DNA of 64,000 bases from Platynereis dumerilii (Eukaryota; Annelida; Polychaeta; Phyllodocida; Nereididae). The stretch is taken from the NCBI GenBank assembly GCA_026936325.1, contig JAPTHN010000023.1, positions 7,408,500-7,472,499 of the forward strand. Reading direction: 5' to 3'. The notes beneath the pieces are model-generated. The model was given only the letters and a program-made list of their open reading frames with translations, was not told where the DNA came from and searched no databases. Below, piece after piece: positions 22,901 through 33,746 of the stretch. The first letter of the stretch is position 1. Each line of letters starts with the position of its first letter. Position numbers and translations under genes: made by a program.

Positions 22901-23072
22901 ATAGTCCTTTGTTTTTATTATTGAGCTGCTAACTGTGGTTTTCAGACTCTACTGCGTTCTTATTGTGTTGTTGTTTTTATATATATACTGTACTTTTGTA
23001 CCCTGTAAATATGTATATAACTTGTTCCCCACTCGATGGGGGTTTAAATAAATAAATAATAATAATAATAAT
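19920..23072 (+). mobile_element. Non-LTR retrotransposon (LINE), likely defective at its 5' side
   Basis: Extent inferred from the tandem pair upstream, the EN/RT frame, and the TTTAAATAAATAAATAATAA tail. The RT frame is uninterrupted, which suggests a fairly young insertion. The 5' boundary and target duplication could not be fixed by eye. Confidence 0.7.
20204..22894 (+). CDS. LINE endonuclease/reverse transcriptase (896 codons)
   Basis: Single long frame. The C-terminal part of an apurinic-type endonuclease is visible at residues ~45-150 (GDFNAQL, then SDHLPI). Reverse transcriptase follows with SDGVTVEHL near 400, NYRPITISS near 455, SLDAEKCFD near 515, GMRQGSILSPCLFNLF near 578 and the catalytic box YADDVSLL near 620. 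The N-terminal part of the endonuclease is missing from this frame. Reading upstream (19,990-20,203) gives short pieces in another frame, so the copy is frameshifted or 5'-truncated in that domain. The stop at 22,894 is followed by ~180 bp of 3' UTR and a (TAA)n tail ending about 23,072, as in the I/CR1-like clades. I do not assign a clade firmly. It lies inside the 6.5-kb insertion. Confidence 0.9.
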   Translation: MQDPLLIARFEYIYKSGDNCRTFEFVETIDVLQGLMDSYSANAPIKIVGDFNAQLPMKKTLNKHWFKQPGFSKHSAMLYDFVLANDMHAMDIKFPQSVKHTFFCHARGVYTWIDHALCCDKDAENVRDCTIVPLQDSNVSDHLPIRCVFVMKCSTSTKDHNNVNNTYYAQANWSNYHRNDNYKSILKEKLYNMINDSDLTNVHNACDASVAVDSAFSEISRVIHEATKEAGCVPRKALKPKPFWCPDLSVLRDRKRFWWSVWVSCGRPRGGVVFDIYKDLKKRFRKVARFNMNNIVSSEFSTINHLFRRGNLKAFWNKLKLMQRTKVNSTLNAENFALYYSQIMSDDGSDCTERQIEISRSVETKAQILNETNFKVEVMPHQVLKLVGMLNSGVSAGSDGVTVEHLHHGMSDVLCETLANVFSLMFTYSIVPKVFTVGTIIPILKKPTLDPNNVANYRPITISSVFSKIAELLMYPTYPVHDTQFGFQEGKGTAFVTCLVNDSISYYKNRGSPVYLCSLDAEKCFDTIWHSGLLFKLKGILPDYVWIFLYKWYHTSFAVVRWNTNVSCSFQISKGMRQGSILSPCLFNLFLNDLMLELSDSNFGLRIFDQKVNSCAYADDVSLLSPTAAGLQHLMNICVDYACDWRFKFGAKKSKVMAVGQKNCNPVWYIGNDIIDAVNEIELLGVTIECNGKYDAHVNNRISACRRSSFKLSSCGMSYPGLNANAKSYLWKSVGMPTLLYGTECVPLSSGNLKDIMSTQGTIVKNMMGIGKRCHHTNLMQALGIEKVNNVIKRNTLNFYNRLFKIQSPVLSLQCKFLSHYINTGELINGTLLHQIVSFGMSPFDVISKEGKFYYSSHGEEENGIVHSLRQMVFDDNYVKPWSDEYFLTKLLTRAF

Positions 23073-24770
23073 TGCACTTTAAGTCATGTCTTTTGAATAA
23101 CTGCCCTTTCATTTCTTGATCAAAGTATATTTGCTGCAAGGTGTGAAAGTTCTTTTAGACTTTTAGTCTGAATATTAATATTTAAAGATGATCCTCTCCT
23201 ATTGGTTGAAACTCAATCTGTTCCTATTGGCTGTTGGAAGTACCTGAACTAATAGACTAATTTCAGGGACGGTTCTCTCAGTAAACACTAGGGGAAAAGT
23301 GGTGCTTGGTGTCAGTACTCTTAAAATTTCATTGGCTGACAGATTTCCCGCTCTTGCCTATGATTGGTCCACCCAAGGTGTCTCCAAGCTGGAGTATTTG
23401 TAATGCCTTTTAATATATATATATATACCATTTATTCGTGCTTATCACACCATTTTACGTATTTTGAAAATAATACAATCAATAAATGTAATTAAATTAA
23501 TAATTATATTCGGGAACCAAATGTCAATTTAAGGATAAATAGAGGATGCAGTCCTTCATCTCCTGTGAGGTCCAATTGTTCAGTTTTAAAACCCTCTGCA
23601 CCGCAAGTGAAAGTTCCCTTATGGCAGTTGCTGAGCCTTCCAAGCCTGAGTCCAAAATTAATCATAGCATTGTTTGTCCCCATGCCAATTCAGATTAGGC
23701 CTACGTGCTTTAATGCTGCCTTTGGATGAGCTCAAAACCTTAATAATTGCTGCAACTCTCCTGTTGTTCCCTGAGATCATAGTATTATACAACCTCAAGA
23801 AACGTGAACGCAGGGCACTTTCCATGGGTATTGTTTCATGTAACTTTGAGCATTGTTGACTGTTGAGGCTTTATAACTTCCTAATTCTTTCAGATTAAAT
23901 TTTGGAAGTAGTGTTTTTAGGTTTAATGGGCATACATCTTCCATGTGCGGAAAGCAAATTAAGAATCATGGAATTACCTAGAAGTTATTTGGGGCAAATG
24001 TTCAGCACATTCAGTGAAATAGGTCTATTGGCCAATAAAAAAAAGAATATGTTGTCTCTGTCACACATAACTACATTCAACTTTCAGACTATATATATAC
24101 CAAACAATTTTTAAAAAGTGGATTATTATTACTTCTAAATAAGTAATATTAAAGCCTATTTCTGAACTTTAGTAAGCAAGTTGATAAACAGGCATTCCAA
24201 GTATACTAAGTATGTGGACCAAAAAACGGTGCGGAAATAGGCAAGCCTATTCACGACGCTTTAGTCAGCGCTAGTTGAGTGCCATTGCTTAAAAAATATA
24301 GGCCTATTTTGTCTTCAATCTGTCTGGTCCGCATTAATCTGGGTCTGCAGCTACTTGGTCCGCATCCTTTACTCCTAAGTGTTGTACCAGAGTGACAGAC
24401 TGTAGCTTCCCTGGAAGATGCCTGCAGATTTGCAGTATTTAAACCAATTCAAGCCATTTGAAACACAAAAACTTATCAGGAAAAATCTGTATTTTGTCTA
24501 CAGGTTTGGCAATAGGCTCAAATTAAAGCTTATTTCAAGTAGAAGAAATCCAGAGTCCAATTTTAAAATCCAATGTCGGATTTTTACAACTGCTTGCAGC
24601 CTGTATTGCAGGAGGAATTTTCAGTCAGCCTCCGACCATATAGGAAGTCGCACTATTTCACCTATCACCTTGAAACTTAGCATACAGTCTCAATATAATT
24701 TTATCTTGCTGCCATCAACTTTTGGTAAACTTCTGTGACATTAAAATATTTATTTACGAAACTAAAATGT
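23073..24770. other. Non-coding part of the 6.5-kb insertion
   Basis: No gene or clear repeat recognised. A short (TA)n lies at 23,413-23,426 and several CTATTGG/TGATTGG words recur near 23,200-23,380. Short open frames carry no recognisable motif. Confidence 0.4.
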
Positions 24771-24836
24771 TCATTTTTTTGCGCGTATTTCAAATGACCA
24801 TGCAGCTCCATGAAACCAGCACCAACAGCAGCAGTC

Positions 24837-25019
24837 AGATTCAATAGAAAGAATGAAGGAAGGGATGACAGAAGGATCGTATGAAGGAAGGCAGGAAGGA
24901 ATGAAGGAAGGGATGAAGGAACGAATGAAGGAACGAATGAAGGAACGAATGAATGAACGAAAAAAGAAAGGAAAGTAGGAAGGAAAAAAGGACGGGGAGG
25001 GAGGGAGGATAAACATGTG

Positions 25020-25095
<76 letters not shown>
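24837..25095. repeat. (GAAGGAATGAAC)-type and (GATA)n microsatellite
   Basis: About 175 bp of GAAGG/GAACGAAT repeats followed by ~19 GATA units. Its right flank (25,108-25,142) is the inverse of 15,211-15,244, and the order of repeat types is also inverted. Confidence 0.93.
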
Positions 25096-25099
<4 letters not shown>

Positions 25100-26402
25100 C
25101 TAAGTCTATCTACAAGCAGCTGTTAAAGTGCTTGCACGTTATTTCGAAGTTATCTTATTTTCAGACCTATAAATGGCATAAAAACGATCTGTATTGTGAT
25201 CCATGAAATGTGAAAGAAACACAGCACTAGGATGACATAAATTTTATTGCCTGCCTCGAGTCTGTAACTCAATCTATATTGCAAAACAAGGCACTGAGTT
25301 TCCCACCAACTTGTCCTGCGAATCTGAAGGACTTGTTTAAGGTCTCACAAATCTACGAGATTGCTGTACTTCAGCTGAAATCCTGCAGATCTAAAGGAAT
25401 GTTGGATTTCACTGTTTTCCCAATCATGCATTGACAGCAGAATTTCTTGTTTTCCTAGAGATCTGCTTGAGTCTCGCTGCGACACTCTCTCGAGTCTTTT
25501 ACATCGATAGCTACCTGCGTGCGGCGAACTCCCATACGTTCCGCTTACGACACGAATTCTAGTTATTTTGCCTTTTTGCCTGGATCTTAGTGTTTCCCAA
25601 TTTTTTTTGGGGGAGTTTGACCACTCCCTCTTCCAGTATGCCTATGCATCCAGAGATTCCATGCAACACCTAAAATCATTGTGTTTTGAGGAAATCTTTC
25701 TGTGGCCATTGCTCAGTTAAAGAAGCAGTGCTCCTAAATTGCTTCTAAGTAAACAGATCTGATTTACTCGAGTGATTTTTACAAACTGCTAAATTATTCA
25801 TGCGCGTATGGAATCTCCCTACTTTTTTGGCATTTGTGTCATTTGCACAAATTGCTACTACATGTACTTTTAGGCCTATTTGAGGAGTTGAGTAGATTTC
25901 CATCGAAAGGACTTTAATACATTTTATACTTAATGTATGAAATCAGAAAGAGCCCCAAAAAAGACATTCTCAGCAAGAATATATACCAAAAACTTGCAAA
26001 GACAGTTATGAAAAAAAACAACAAAAAAACAAAACAGGAGGACCATGTCACTGCAAAAGATACTCTTTGTGACTCATGGTAATTGATGAGGTGTCATGGT
26101 CATACTTTTTATATCGGAACCATAGGATCTGTTTCATTGTTTTTTGATGGGTCAAAACTGATTTTAATGTAAGTATGAGATGTATGGTCATTTTGTTTGT
26201 CAGTCATAAATTTTTAAGATAAGACGGTCAATGTTGCTGTGTCGTTCGTAGAGAAGACTCGTAACGCTGTGTCAATTTTTGTCCATAAAATGCCGTAAAA
26301 ATGTCGCAAAAATACAGCGAAAAGTTGGCCCCCCTAGTTCAGACCCTGGCCCCCCCTTGGCCCCCCCACTCATGGATTTCTGGCTACGCCACTGTTTTGG
26401 AC

Positions 26403-26620
26403 TTGTCTAACTACAAGGAATGCTCTCTATCTTGGATGAAAGGTTTGTAATATGTTCTTTCTGGTTGCAGACATTTAATGTCTGGTTACGGAATAATGAT
26501 ATAATTGTTATTTTGTAACGTCAGCTTCATATATTCCAGTTTTGCAAAAGAGAATTACAATTCTGAACTGATTTTTCCTGTTAATTGATAATCAGATGTA
26601 TGTGTATTGTGTAGGCAGCT
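26403..26620. repeat. Continuation of host unit right of the hAT insertion
   Basis: CTAACTACAAGGAATG and CAGACATTTAATGTCTGGTTACGG match 33,622-33,720 (CTAACTACAAGGAATC, CAGACATTAGATGCCTGGTTAGGG), joining 18,583-18,623 across the 7.8-kb insertion. No gene seen. Confidence 0.7.
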
Positions 26621-26624
26621 TTTG

Positions 26625-27539
26625 TTGATTGATTGATTGATTGATTGATTTATTATTTTCAAAAAGCAAAAAACATACAATCACACATAAAATTTTCAGC
26701 GTTATTGGCAAGTTGCAATTTGATGGAGATGCACCCGAGTATAAAATACCATGACCTAAAAGGTGGGTGCACCCCCTTAATATCCCGAAGAAAAAAAATA
26801 ATAAAATTAATGGCACTTTGTGCTCAGTAATAAAAAAGAGCTGCAATTGTCTCTTGCTTGGACCTTGGCCTGTCTTGATGCCTAGGTCCAAGTCAAGAGT
26901 AGTCACAGCAATTAAATACAACATTCAACATCAATTATATATATATCATAACATCAGTAATTTTTGAGAATTGCTTGATCTATGAATAAGTTTATATTAA
27001 AACATACATATTTAATACTGTATTATCGTCATTTATATACGAAGTTACATAACAGATAATAAGAGTAAAACTTTTTTTTTTTAAACCATAATGATAATCA
27101 AAAATTAGTATTGATTGTAGTCACTGCTTGCTTGGGCCTTGGCCTCTCTTGATGCCTAGGTCCTAGTCAAGAGTAGTCACAACCAACACATTACTCACAA
27201 TTAAACTAAGCGCAAATAATTTTACAATTTTTCCACCTTGTATTTAATAAAAGCCTTATTGAACAATTTCATCTTGTTTTTACATTTGATATTGTCAGGT
27301 AGACTTAGCCAGTTCTTTGGTGACTGTCCAAGATAACTCCTATTGTATGAACTACTGGTATGATGAATTGCTTGTAGGGTATTTCTGTTACGTGTTTGAT
27401 AATGATGAGCGGGTATTTCAAAGAGATTTTCAATACGTGCTGGCAGTATATTATTGACATATCTAAATGATGTGTTGGTGTCAGGTTTTATTACTTTTGA
27501 TAGCATGGCTACGTAAATTTCTAAATTATTGTTTTTCAA
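26625..27539 (-). mobile_element. 3' fragment of a LINE (RT C-terminus and 3' UTR)
   Basis: The minus frame 27,539-27,222 (105 codons) has the C-terminal hallmarks of CR1/L2-like LINE proteins: HHYQTRNRN, SYLGQSPKNWLSLPDNIK and a basic end KYKVEKL. It resembles 55,438-55,950. The 3' UTR carries two copies of a ~60-bp word (CTAGGTCC...CAAGCAAG) at 26,866-26,916 and 27,127-27,182, and ends in an (AATC)n tail at 26,625-26,652. It is 5'-truncated, as is usual for such insertions. Confidence 0.8.
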
Positions 27540-27719
27540 CCAATAAGCACTTCAATTATCTTTGGTCCAAAGACATTCTAAGAAAAGAAATCAATCCAGA
27601 GTGCAAAAAAAGTTATCCAAGTGTGTAAACAAATAGGACAACAATTCTTTGACATTCAATCCTGTATGGAGATTTCAGGAATTCAAAAATATTTTCTAAT
27701 TGTATCTTGTGAAAAAGCA

Positions 27720-30600
27720 CACTGGCGGATGCCACTCAGCTATAGAATGTGTTTGATTATAACTTCTCATTTCATGCCATAAAATTGCTGATCAGCTGCT
27801 AATTATTTTCCAATCCTGTTTGACAAGTTGACAAGGCATTTCTAAATGATTGCTTCCCGGGGATTAACTGATGCTACAAATTGAAAAGAAATGCTTAAGG
27901 GCTCGTCGTCAATGCAAAATTAATCAAACCCTGTCGACATGCGGATATAAAGAGGCGAGTGATGCAGCGAGAGTTAACCCTGCAGTACCGGGGGCGAGAT
28001 TCAAACCTGATTTCCAATAGCCACACCAGTTTGTTCGTTTTTTAGGGGTATCTATGTATCCGTCTGTCTATCCAGCATCATCAAATTTATCCACCCTCAG
28101 TGTCTGAGACCATGACAACATCATTGGGTCTTAATATATAGATCTGGGCGAGTAACATTCCGGTGATTCTACAGATTGCTTATAAAACTCAGCATTCAAC
28201 TCCAAAGACACTTCAGAGGAGATATGAGGAGAATCGGGCACTCGAACATCAGAGGCAAGAGCATGCCGTTACTACAATGATATTGTCTGAAGGTCATTGT
28301 GACCTCATCTGACGTCTTCTGATGTTTTATCGGTGAGAGGCACATCTAGCCACTCCTTGTGTTGCCCCTCTTCCGAGTAGCAATTAAACTAATCAAATAT
28401 ATACAAACCTCAAGTGTCTTCTAAGGCAGGTCACTAAAATATCTTGGTTTGATAAACATACGTAGTCAATACGCGTAGAAAAGACCTAAAATATTATTTA
28501 AACTTACAAAATGACATTTACTTCTATTTACAAAAACATTAAATGCATACTAAAGAGTAAATGTTTAGTCATCTAGAAGATAGTAAATACCCTGCCCATC
28601 ATTATGTCTGCCTTTGCATCTGCTCATTATATAAACTGAAATTACTTCAGATCTTTCAGCATTCAGACACAGACAGAGATATTTTATGTAGATATATTCT
28701 GGGTGAAGACTACTCAAATCAAATTTTCTTCCAGTGCGGAGCAAGAATATTTGACGATGGTTTAGCAAATACCAGAGAAATATGCATGGACTCATTGGAG
28801 GTGCACAACATGACATATTGGAAATTAATACTCCATCACTCATTATTTCCAGCAAGTTATCAGTGCATCGAATGACATTTTTAGATGCCGCAGCAAAACA
28901 ATTGACACATTTGACACCAGGATAAAAGATGTACAGTAAGTAAAGAATTTACCATATTTCCATGATGTTCCAATATTTTCTTTTTAAAATCCTATGTAGG
29001 GGGAACCGGGGCACATTGGGACGTGGGGCACTATACAGGACGGTGGGCTTTTCTTGGTTCCTGGCAAGGTATATGATATGGTAGTGCCATCATATCTTGT
29101 AATTTCACATCCTGATGTTTCTGTCATATTATTGACAAATTATAGCCACATGCAGGAGTATGGTGAGGAAACGTTTGTTTTCCTACCACTCAATTCAAAC
29201 TATTCTGTGGACAAACCATGAACAATGAGGCTTTCTCAATGCTTGAATGAATTTGATACATCACAACGAACAGTTATGAATTGCTATCCTGGTAAACACA
29301 CTCACTGGTGCCTGAGAAATTAGCATTTTGGTATATCGGGGCTCATTGGGACACTGAACTTAGGGCACATTGGGACGCACCTTATATGGCAGAGTGTAAG
29401 TGTCCAAGTCATCTGAATGACATGGGACAGCACAAAATAGGTATTCAGGCCACAGTCAATAGAGGCATAGTGGATTACCAGGCTCTGTGAACAAATTTAT
29501 CGCAAGCACTGTGTGTTACTTACATAAATGACCACACCCAGGACAGTTTATGTTAAAAAAACTTTTAAAACTATTTGGAGTTACTAACTATTGGCACTAC
29601 AAGGGGTTAATGCACTGTATAGTCTTAGGCACTACTTATATATAATATCTAGCGTACATGGCGTGTTAAAATGATTTTTTAATTATTGATGTCCAAATGT
29701 GCCCCCTTTGGGGTACATTGGGACAGTCATGATCACGACTCACATTTTCCTATCTGGCTGCTAAAGGGTAGGTGTAGTCTAATCTATTATGCCTTGGATT
29801 TAAGCTCAACGGTGTTGGTGATATTCATGCAAACTTCTGAGTTGCTCAATGCTTTCAGCATTAAGCAAAATTGATAGACGTTAAAAGTGTCCCAATGTGC
29901 CCCGGTTACCCTTACACAAGTTTCAAGCACTGATCTCCAAGATAACAAGCAGGCTTTAGAAATTATGTATACTTATGTAGGTAATATCAACATATTCAGA
30001 GCTGAATCCGGAAAAAAATTCCGTGATATCATTATGCGCTCCAGATGTTGGTGCCATAGATCAGCTCAACATGGACCTAAGTACATGAATTTTTAATGAT
30101 GGTGGACAATCCACTTAAATTTCATCCGATTGTCAATAAGCTGAAGAACCATGACAATAATTGAAGTCAGTGTTGACAAGAGATTTGCAGAGGAATTTTA
30201 AATCTGTGTGGAATTAGTTTACTTCGATGTACCATAAAGTCAGTGTAACATTAAGGATATCCCCATGTCACCAACTCACAACATTGTGCTTGAGAAATAT
30301 CACGAGGTGATGTTGAAATATGGTCTATTTTTGATCATGTCTTTTATTGCTCCACATGCCGACACACAACGCCACACAACTGTATAGCTCTGAAAGTTAC
30401 AATAGTGCACAAATAGAGATGTCTGTCTATCACTATTTAAACTCCTCAAGCCTCCTACACATAAAAGGACAATTGGGAAAATAGAAGTTGTAACTTCAAT
30501 ACAGCCAGACTTGACTCCGGCCAACAATGGAATCTACACAACATATTACAAGGAAGGATATAGAAGTTCGGCCCACAGGATTAATGGATTTAATTAAATT
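27720..30600. repeat. Host tandem unit, copy B (lacks the coding exons)
   Basis: Matches copy A from GTTTGATTATAA through CTTCTGGGTGAAGAC-like and on to 30,260 (TACCATAAAGT). It then continues directly with GCTCCACATGCC (30,352), which in copy A lies at 17,827. The ~3.4 kb between these landmarks in copy A contains all three exons of the two-membrane-segment gene. They are absent here, so this copy cannot encode that protein. A 0.9-kb transposon is inserted at 28,999-29,911. Confidence 0.7.
28999..29911. mobile_element. DNA transposon with GGG-starting inverted ends (family not assigned)
   Basis: The left end GGGGGAACCGGGGCACATTG and right end (inverted) GGGTAACCGGGGCACATTGG are inverted repeats of about 25 bp. 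Further CATTGGGAC words occur inside at about 29,347, 29,372 and 29,718. Flanks GTA/TTA hint at a 3-bp target duplication with one change. In copies A (13,960) and C (38,517) of the host unit this sequence is absent, giving an empty site. The 913 bp carry no intact transposase. GGG ends with 3-bp duplications are reported for Zator; I treat that as a guess only. Confidence 0.7.
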
Positions 30601-33230
30601 TCTTGTCTGGAGTAAGAAAGAATACATAAACTGCATTACATCAGATAAATATCAGATCCTCTATCTCGGATAAAAAGTGTGTACTATTGATTATAACATA
30701 TATTCCTTATTATACCAATTTTGTTTCTCATTTCAGACATTTGATGACACCTGGTAAGGGAAGTAGGAATTTACGGGTCAGCATTGAACTTCAGCTTATA
30801 GTCGATGGCTGTCATCTGACTGTTTGTCTTAGATTTAAAAGAAATTGCTCATATCCATAATTTGACTACTTTACATTCTATCCTGTTTGAAAGGTTGACG
30901 GGGGATTTGATGTCTTCCGTTGGTAATTAAGTATCTCCTCAAGTTTCTTTGATTTCATTTACTCAGAAATGAAATTTCACAATTTTGATCCTGGAAACTC
31001 TAAACCATACAAATGCAAAGAGACAGCTTCTTTTAGGTCTCAGGTTGTAATACAATCCCTGCCGGGTATAAGATACAAAAATCATAGGTGCCATGCTCAC
31101 ACTTTCAACAGCTAAAAACTCCTCCCCGAGCAATGCCACTCACCTAAACTATCCACCTATCCTTATTGACCTATCCTGTTCTTCTGATAACAGCAAATAA
31201 CAGTGAAACAGCTCCCTTATTTACATTTTCTGCTTCTGCTGTTGTTCCCCACCAGGGGCGCATGCATCTCCATCGTAGTTCACTGACTGCTCACGCCAGA
31301 GGCTGGCGCCACCATCTCTCTTCCCGCCAAAACCATCCACACGCTCCAGTGTCAGCTGCTTCCCATGCATGCACACTGGCTGACCCACTTCTACTCATCG
31401 TATCTACGTCATCTTACCCTCATTTTACAGCTCTTTCTAAACCCTAAACGTATGTACATGTCTCAACTATTATCCAAGCTCCTACACGCTATCTCTCAAG
31501 TCTAATCTGCATAGCACTTTGGCCAGGTTCATGTTCTAGAACAATCTTACAGCAGAGGACTCGGTGCACACGACTGCTGTGTAGGATTTGGCAATGGGCC
31601 AAAATATCACTAACTCTTTTTCATCACCAATACTTCCCCAAATGCATTCACGTCTTTTCCCTGCTCACGTATATTCTCTACCTTTTCAATCAAAGCACAT
31701 GCTTTCAGACAAACTGCAGATTTTTATCATTTCCAGTCAATATTTCCAGTGCCATCACTGGGAATCAACCTCTTCATTTTCACATATAGTGGGGGGTCGG
31801 GGGGGGGGGCTCCATTCCCCCTAAAAATGTCCCTCAATGGGTATATCTAGTATCATATATTGCAATATCATAGATATAATGTATTGCTCAGAAATTCTCA
31901 GATATCATGGTAAATAATGATTTTTTAACCAAGAAGTATTTTGTTCATCCTTTTTCCTGGAAAATGTATAGAAATGTTTGAAAGGAATTCAAAAACATTC
32001 AATTCTATGAGGAGTTTTAAGGATTTTTATCTATCCAATTACTTCTTTGCTCAGCATAAAGAAATTGTTTAATTCCTCCTGCCCCTGATAATCTGAAATA
32101 TCAGTAAAACTGAATAACTAAAACTTACTGGGAGATCATTTTCGTGAAATACATGTAGAATGTTTTTTAATTATAGTGTGCCTGTTGATCCTGCACTTCT
32201 CATACACGTAACTATCGCATGGTGCAACAGCAGGTTGAAAGCTTGGGGGGGGGGGGGAGGGCTAGATCGCAGATAAGACTGAGTGAGTCTGTAATAAAGC
32301 CGATCACACAGAGGAGTCATCATGTATGCAAAGAGACCCCTCACGATTTGGCTTAAAATTAGTCCAGAGCAGCTACTGTTGTGGTAGAAGTGAGAAGATT
32401 TATCACAGTGCTTGGAATAGACACAGCACAAGTGATTGTCCATGCATATAAGCAGAGGTGTTGTGTCCACCCCAACTCACTAAGATTTTGCTTGAGACAT
32501 ATTGCATGGTGATGCTAGACAGTAGGAATGGTTTTTGCTGCTCCACTTGACGACTCACAACTCCATGCAACTTTATAGCCAAACCAGAAATTTGCAATAG
32601 TCAAACATAGTGCAATACATTACATATATTGTTGAGATCCCAGAACCTGACCTGGCAAAAGAAGTAGGCCAAAGCAAACCAGAGTCAGGTGTAGGGAGGT
32701 CTGAGACTTAGGACTCACATGTGATGTTAAGTCCTTTAAGGACGTCCAATCTTCCATCTCCTCCCGCACTGGCTCTGGAATGGAAATCTAAGAACTAGAG
32801 CTTCTGGATAGCGACCTAACAGTCACAAAACAACTACGACATGCCATCACCGGAAGAGGGATCTCTTCTTTAATCTCTTCGATAGACATTGTGTTTTATA
32901 AAAACTGTTTCGCGTTTTTTGTAAACACCACAAAGTTGTTTGCATAAAAACCTTTATTTATATCCCTGGGTGAGGAGAGAATCACACAATGAAATCTGCC
33001 TCACTGACCTCACTGAGAAATCACTGTAATGATCACAGGCCCTGGTATGTACACCGTTGCTCATAAATATGGAATACTTCAACATTCTCTATTGAAACTG
33101 ATAACTTTAGCAACTTCTGTTGGAGCACATGATGGTCTGATCCAATTGTAACTACTTCCAATGACTGCTAAAGGGAAGAACATGATGTAGTTTAAAACGC
33201 ATGCTGCAGCATTAACCCCAGGAAAAGTTA
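30600..33230. other. Host-unit non-coding sequence, no gene seen
   Basis: Contains part of the unit shared with 17,809-18,010 (32,530-32,640 is another weaker match), a C-rich stretch (31,100-31,450) and G runs at 31,790-31,811 and 32,246-32,259. Short frames show no family motif. Confidence 0.4.
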
Positions 33231-33379
33231 CACTCTAAAAAGTTTCAGGACAAAACTGCTTTTTTAATGGAAAAAGATTTTTTGAAAAACCAAACTGCCA
33301 TGCAAAGACCAATATGGATTTTTTAAAAAACCATTTTGGATTTTTAAAAACCAGTTTTGTCCCGAAATTTTTTAGAGTG
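33231..33379. mobile_element. MITE with TA target duplication
   Basis: CACTCTAAAAAGTTTCAGGA at the left and its inverse (TCCCGAAATTTTTTAGAGTG) at the right, flanked by TA at 33,229-33,230 and 33,380-33,381. 149 bp, non-coding, AT-rich with internal repeats of GGATTTTT. Confidence 0.88.
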
Positions 33380-33746
33380 TACAGCAGCTCAAAATATGGA
33401 AATTCACGGGGTTTTTAAGGGTGAGGTGCATTCAACAAAAAATTTAAAATTGTTGCAAAAAATGTATCTGAGGCTTTCAAAGAGTGATTAGAGAAGATGA
33501 CTTGACCTTTACAATGGACCTTGCTTACATTAACACTCTGAAATTTTATTTTATTTGACACTTTTTCCCAAAAAGCAGGAGTGTACTTTCAAAGGGTTGA
33601 ATGTAACTCTTTTAGAAATGACTAACTACAAGGAATCTACAGAAACTGTAATTGTGTGGAAGAAATCATGATATCCTATCAAAAGATGTCAGTTTCAGAC
33701 ATTAGATGCCTGGTTAGGGATAAATAGATACCTGTATAATGATTAG

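Larger units (their letters stand above)
19029..25562 (+). mobile_element. 6.5-kb insertion inside the hAT element; ends fit a Helitron-like A|T insertion
   Basis: Compared with the uninterrupted copy (34,141-34,170, CTGCCTGAATTATTTTGCC), the insert begins after GAA at 19,028 and ends with CTAG at 25,559-25,562 before TTATTTTG. No target duplication is needed if it entered between A and T, the Helitron habit, and CTAG fits the Helitron 3' end CTRR. A hairpin GCGG..AAC/GTTCCGC lies at about 25,519-25,544. However, the left end reads TTGGG rather than TC, and no Rep-helicase is present, so a 2-bp TT duplication by another mechanism is also possible. The insert holds a 228-bp tandem pair, a LINE, and a GAAG/GATA microsatellite with a unique flank inverted relative to 15.2 kb. 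The remainder (23,080-24,770) shows no gene. Confidence 0.55.
18624..26394. mobile_element. hAT-like element, 7.8 kb with a large internal insertion
   Basis: The left end CAGTGGCGGAGCTATGGGGG and right end GGCTACGCCACTG are hAT-type termini. The 8-bp word TTTTGGAC lies immediately outside both (18,616-18,623 and 26,395-26,402). The unoccupied paralogous site is in the window at about 33,594-33,634 (GTAACTCTTTTAGAAATGACTAAC...), so insertion followed the host duplication. The element's own sequence is only 18,624-19,028 plus 25,563-26,394, about 1.24 kb. The copy at 33,747-34,735 has these two parts joined without a gap, so 19,029-25,562 is a later insertion. No hAT transposase is present; it is a non-autonomous element. 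Confidence 0.9.

Noticed and set aside
24771-25016. Ser/Phe/Pro-rich minus-strand frame
   Set aside because: Read-through of the GAAGG/GAACGAAT microsatellite.
31166-31447. 93-codon His/Ser-rich frame
   Set aside because: C-rich low-complexity stretch without splice sites, domain or a paralogue.
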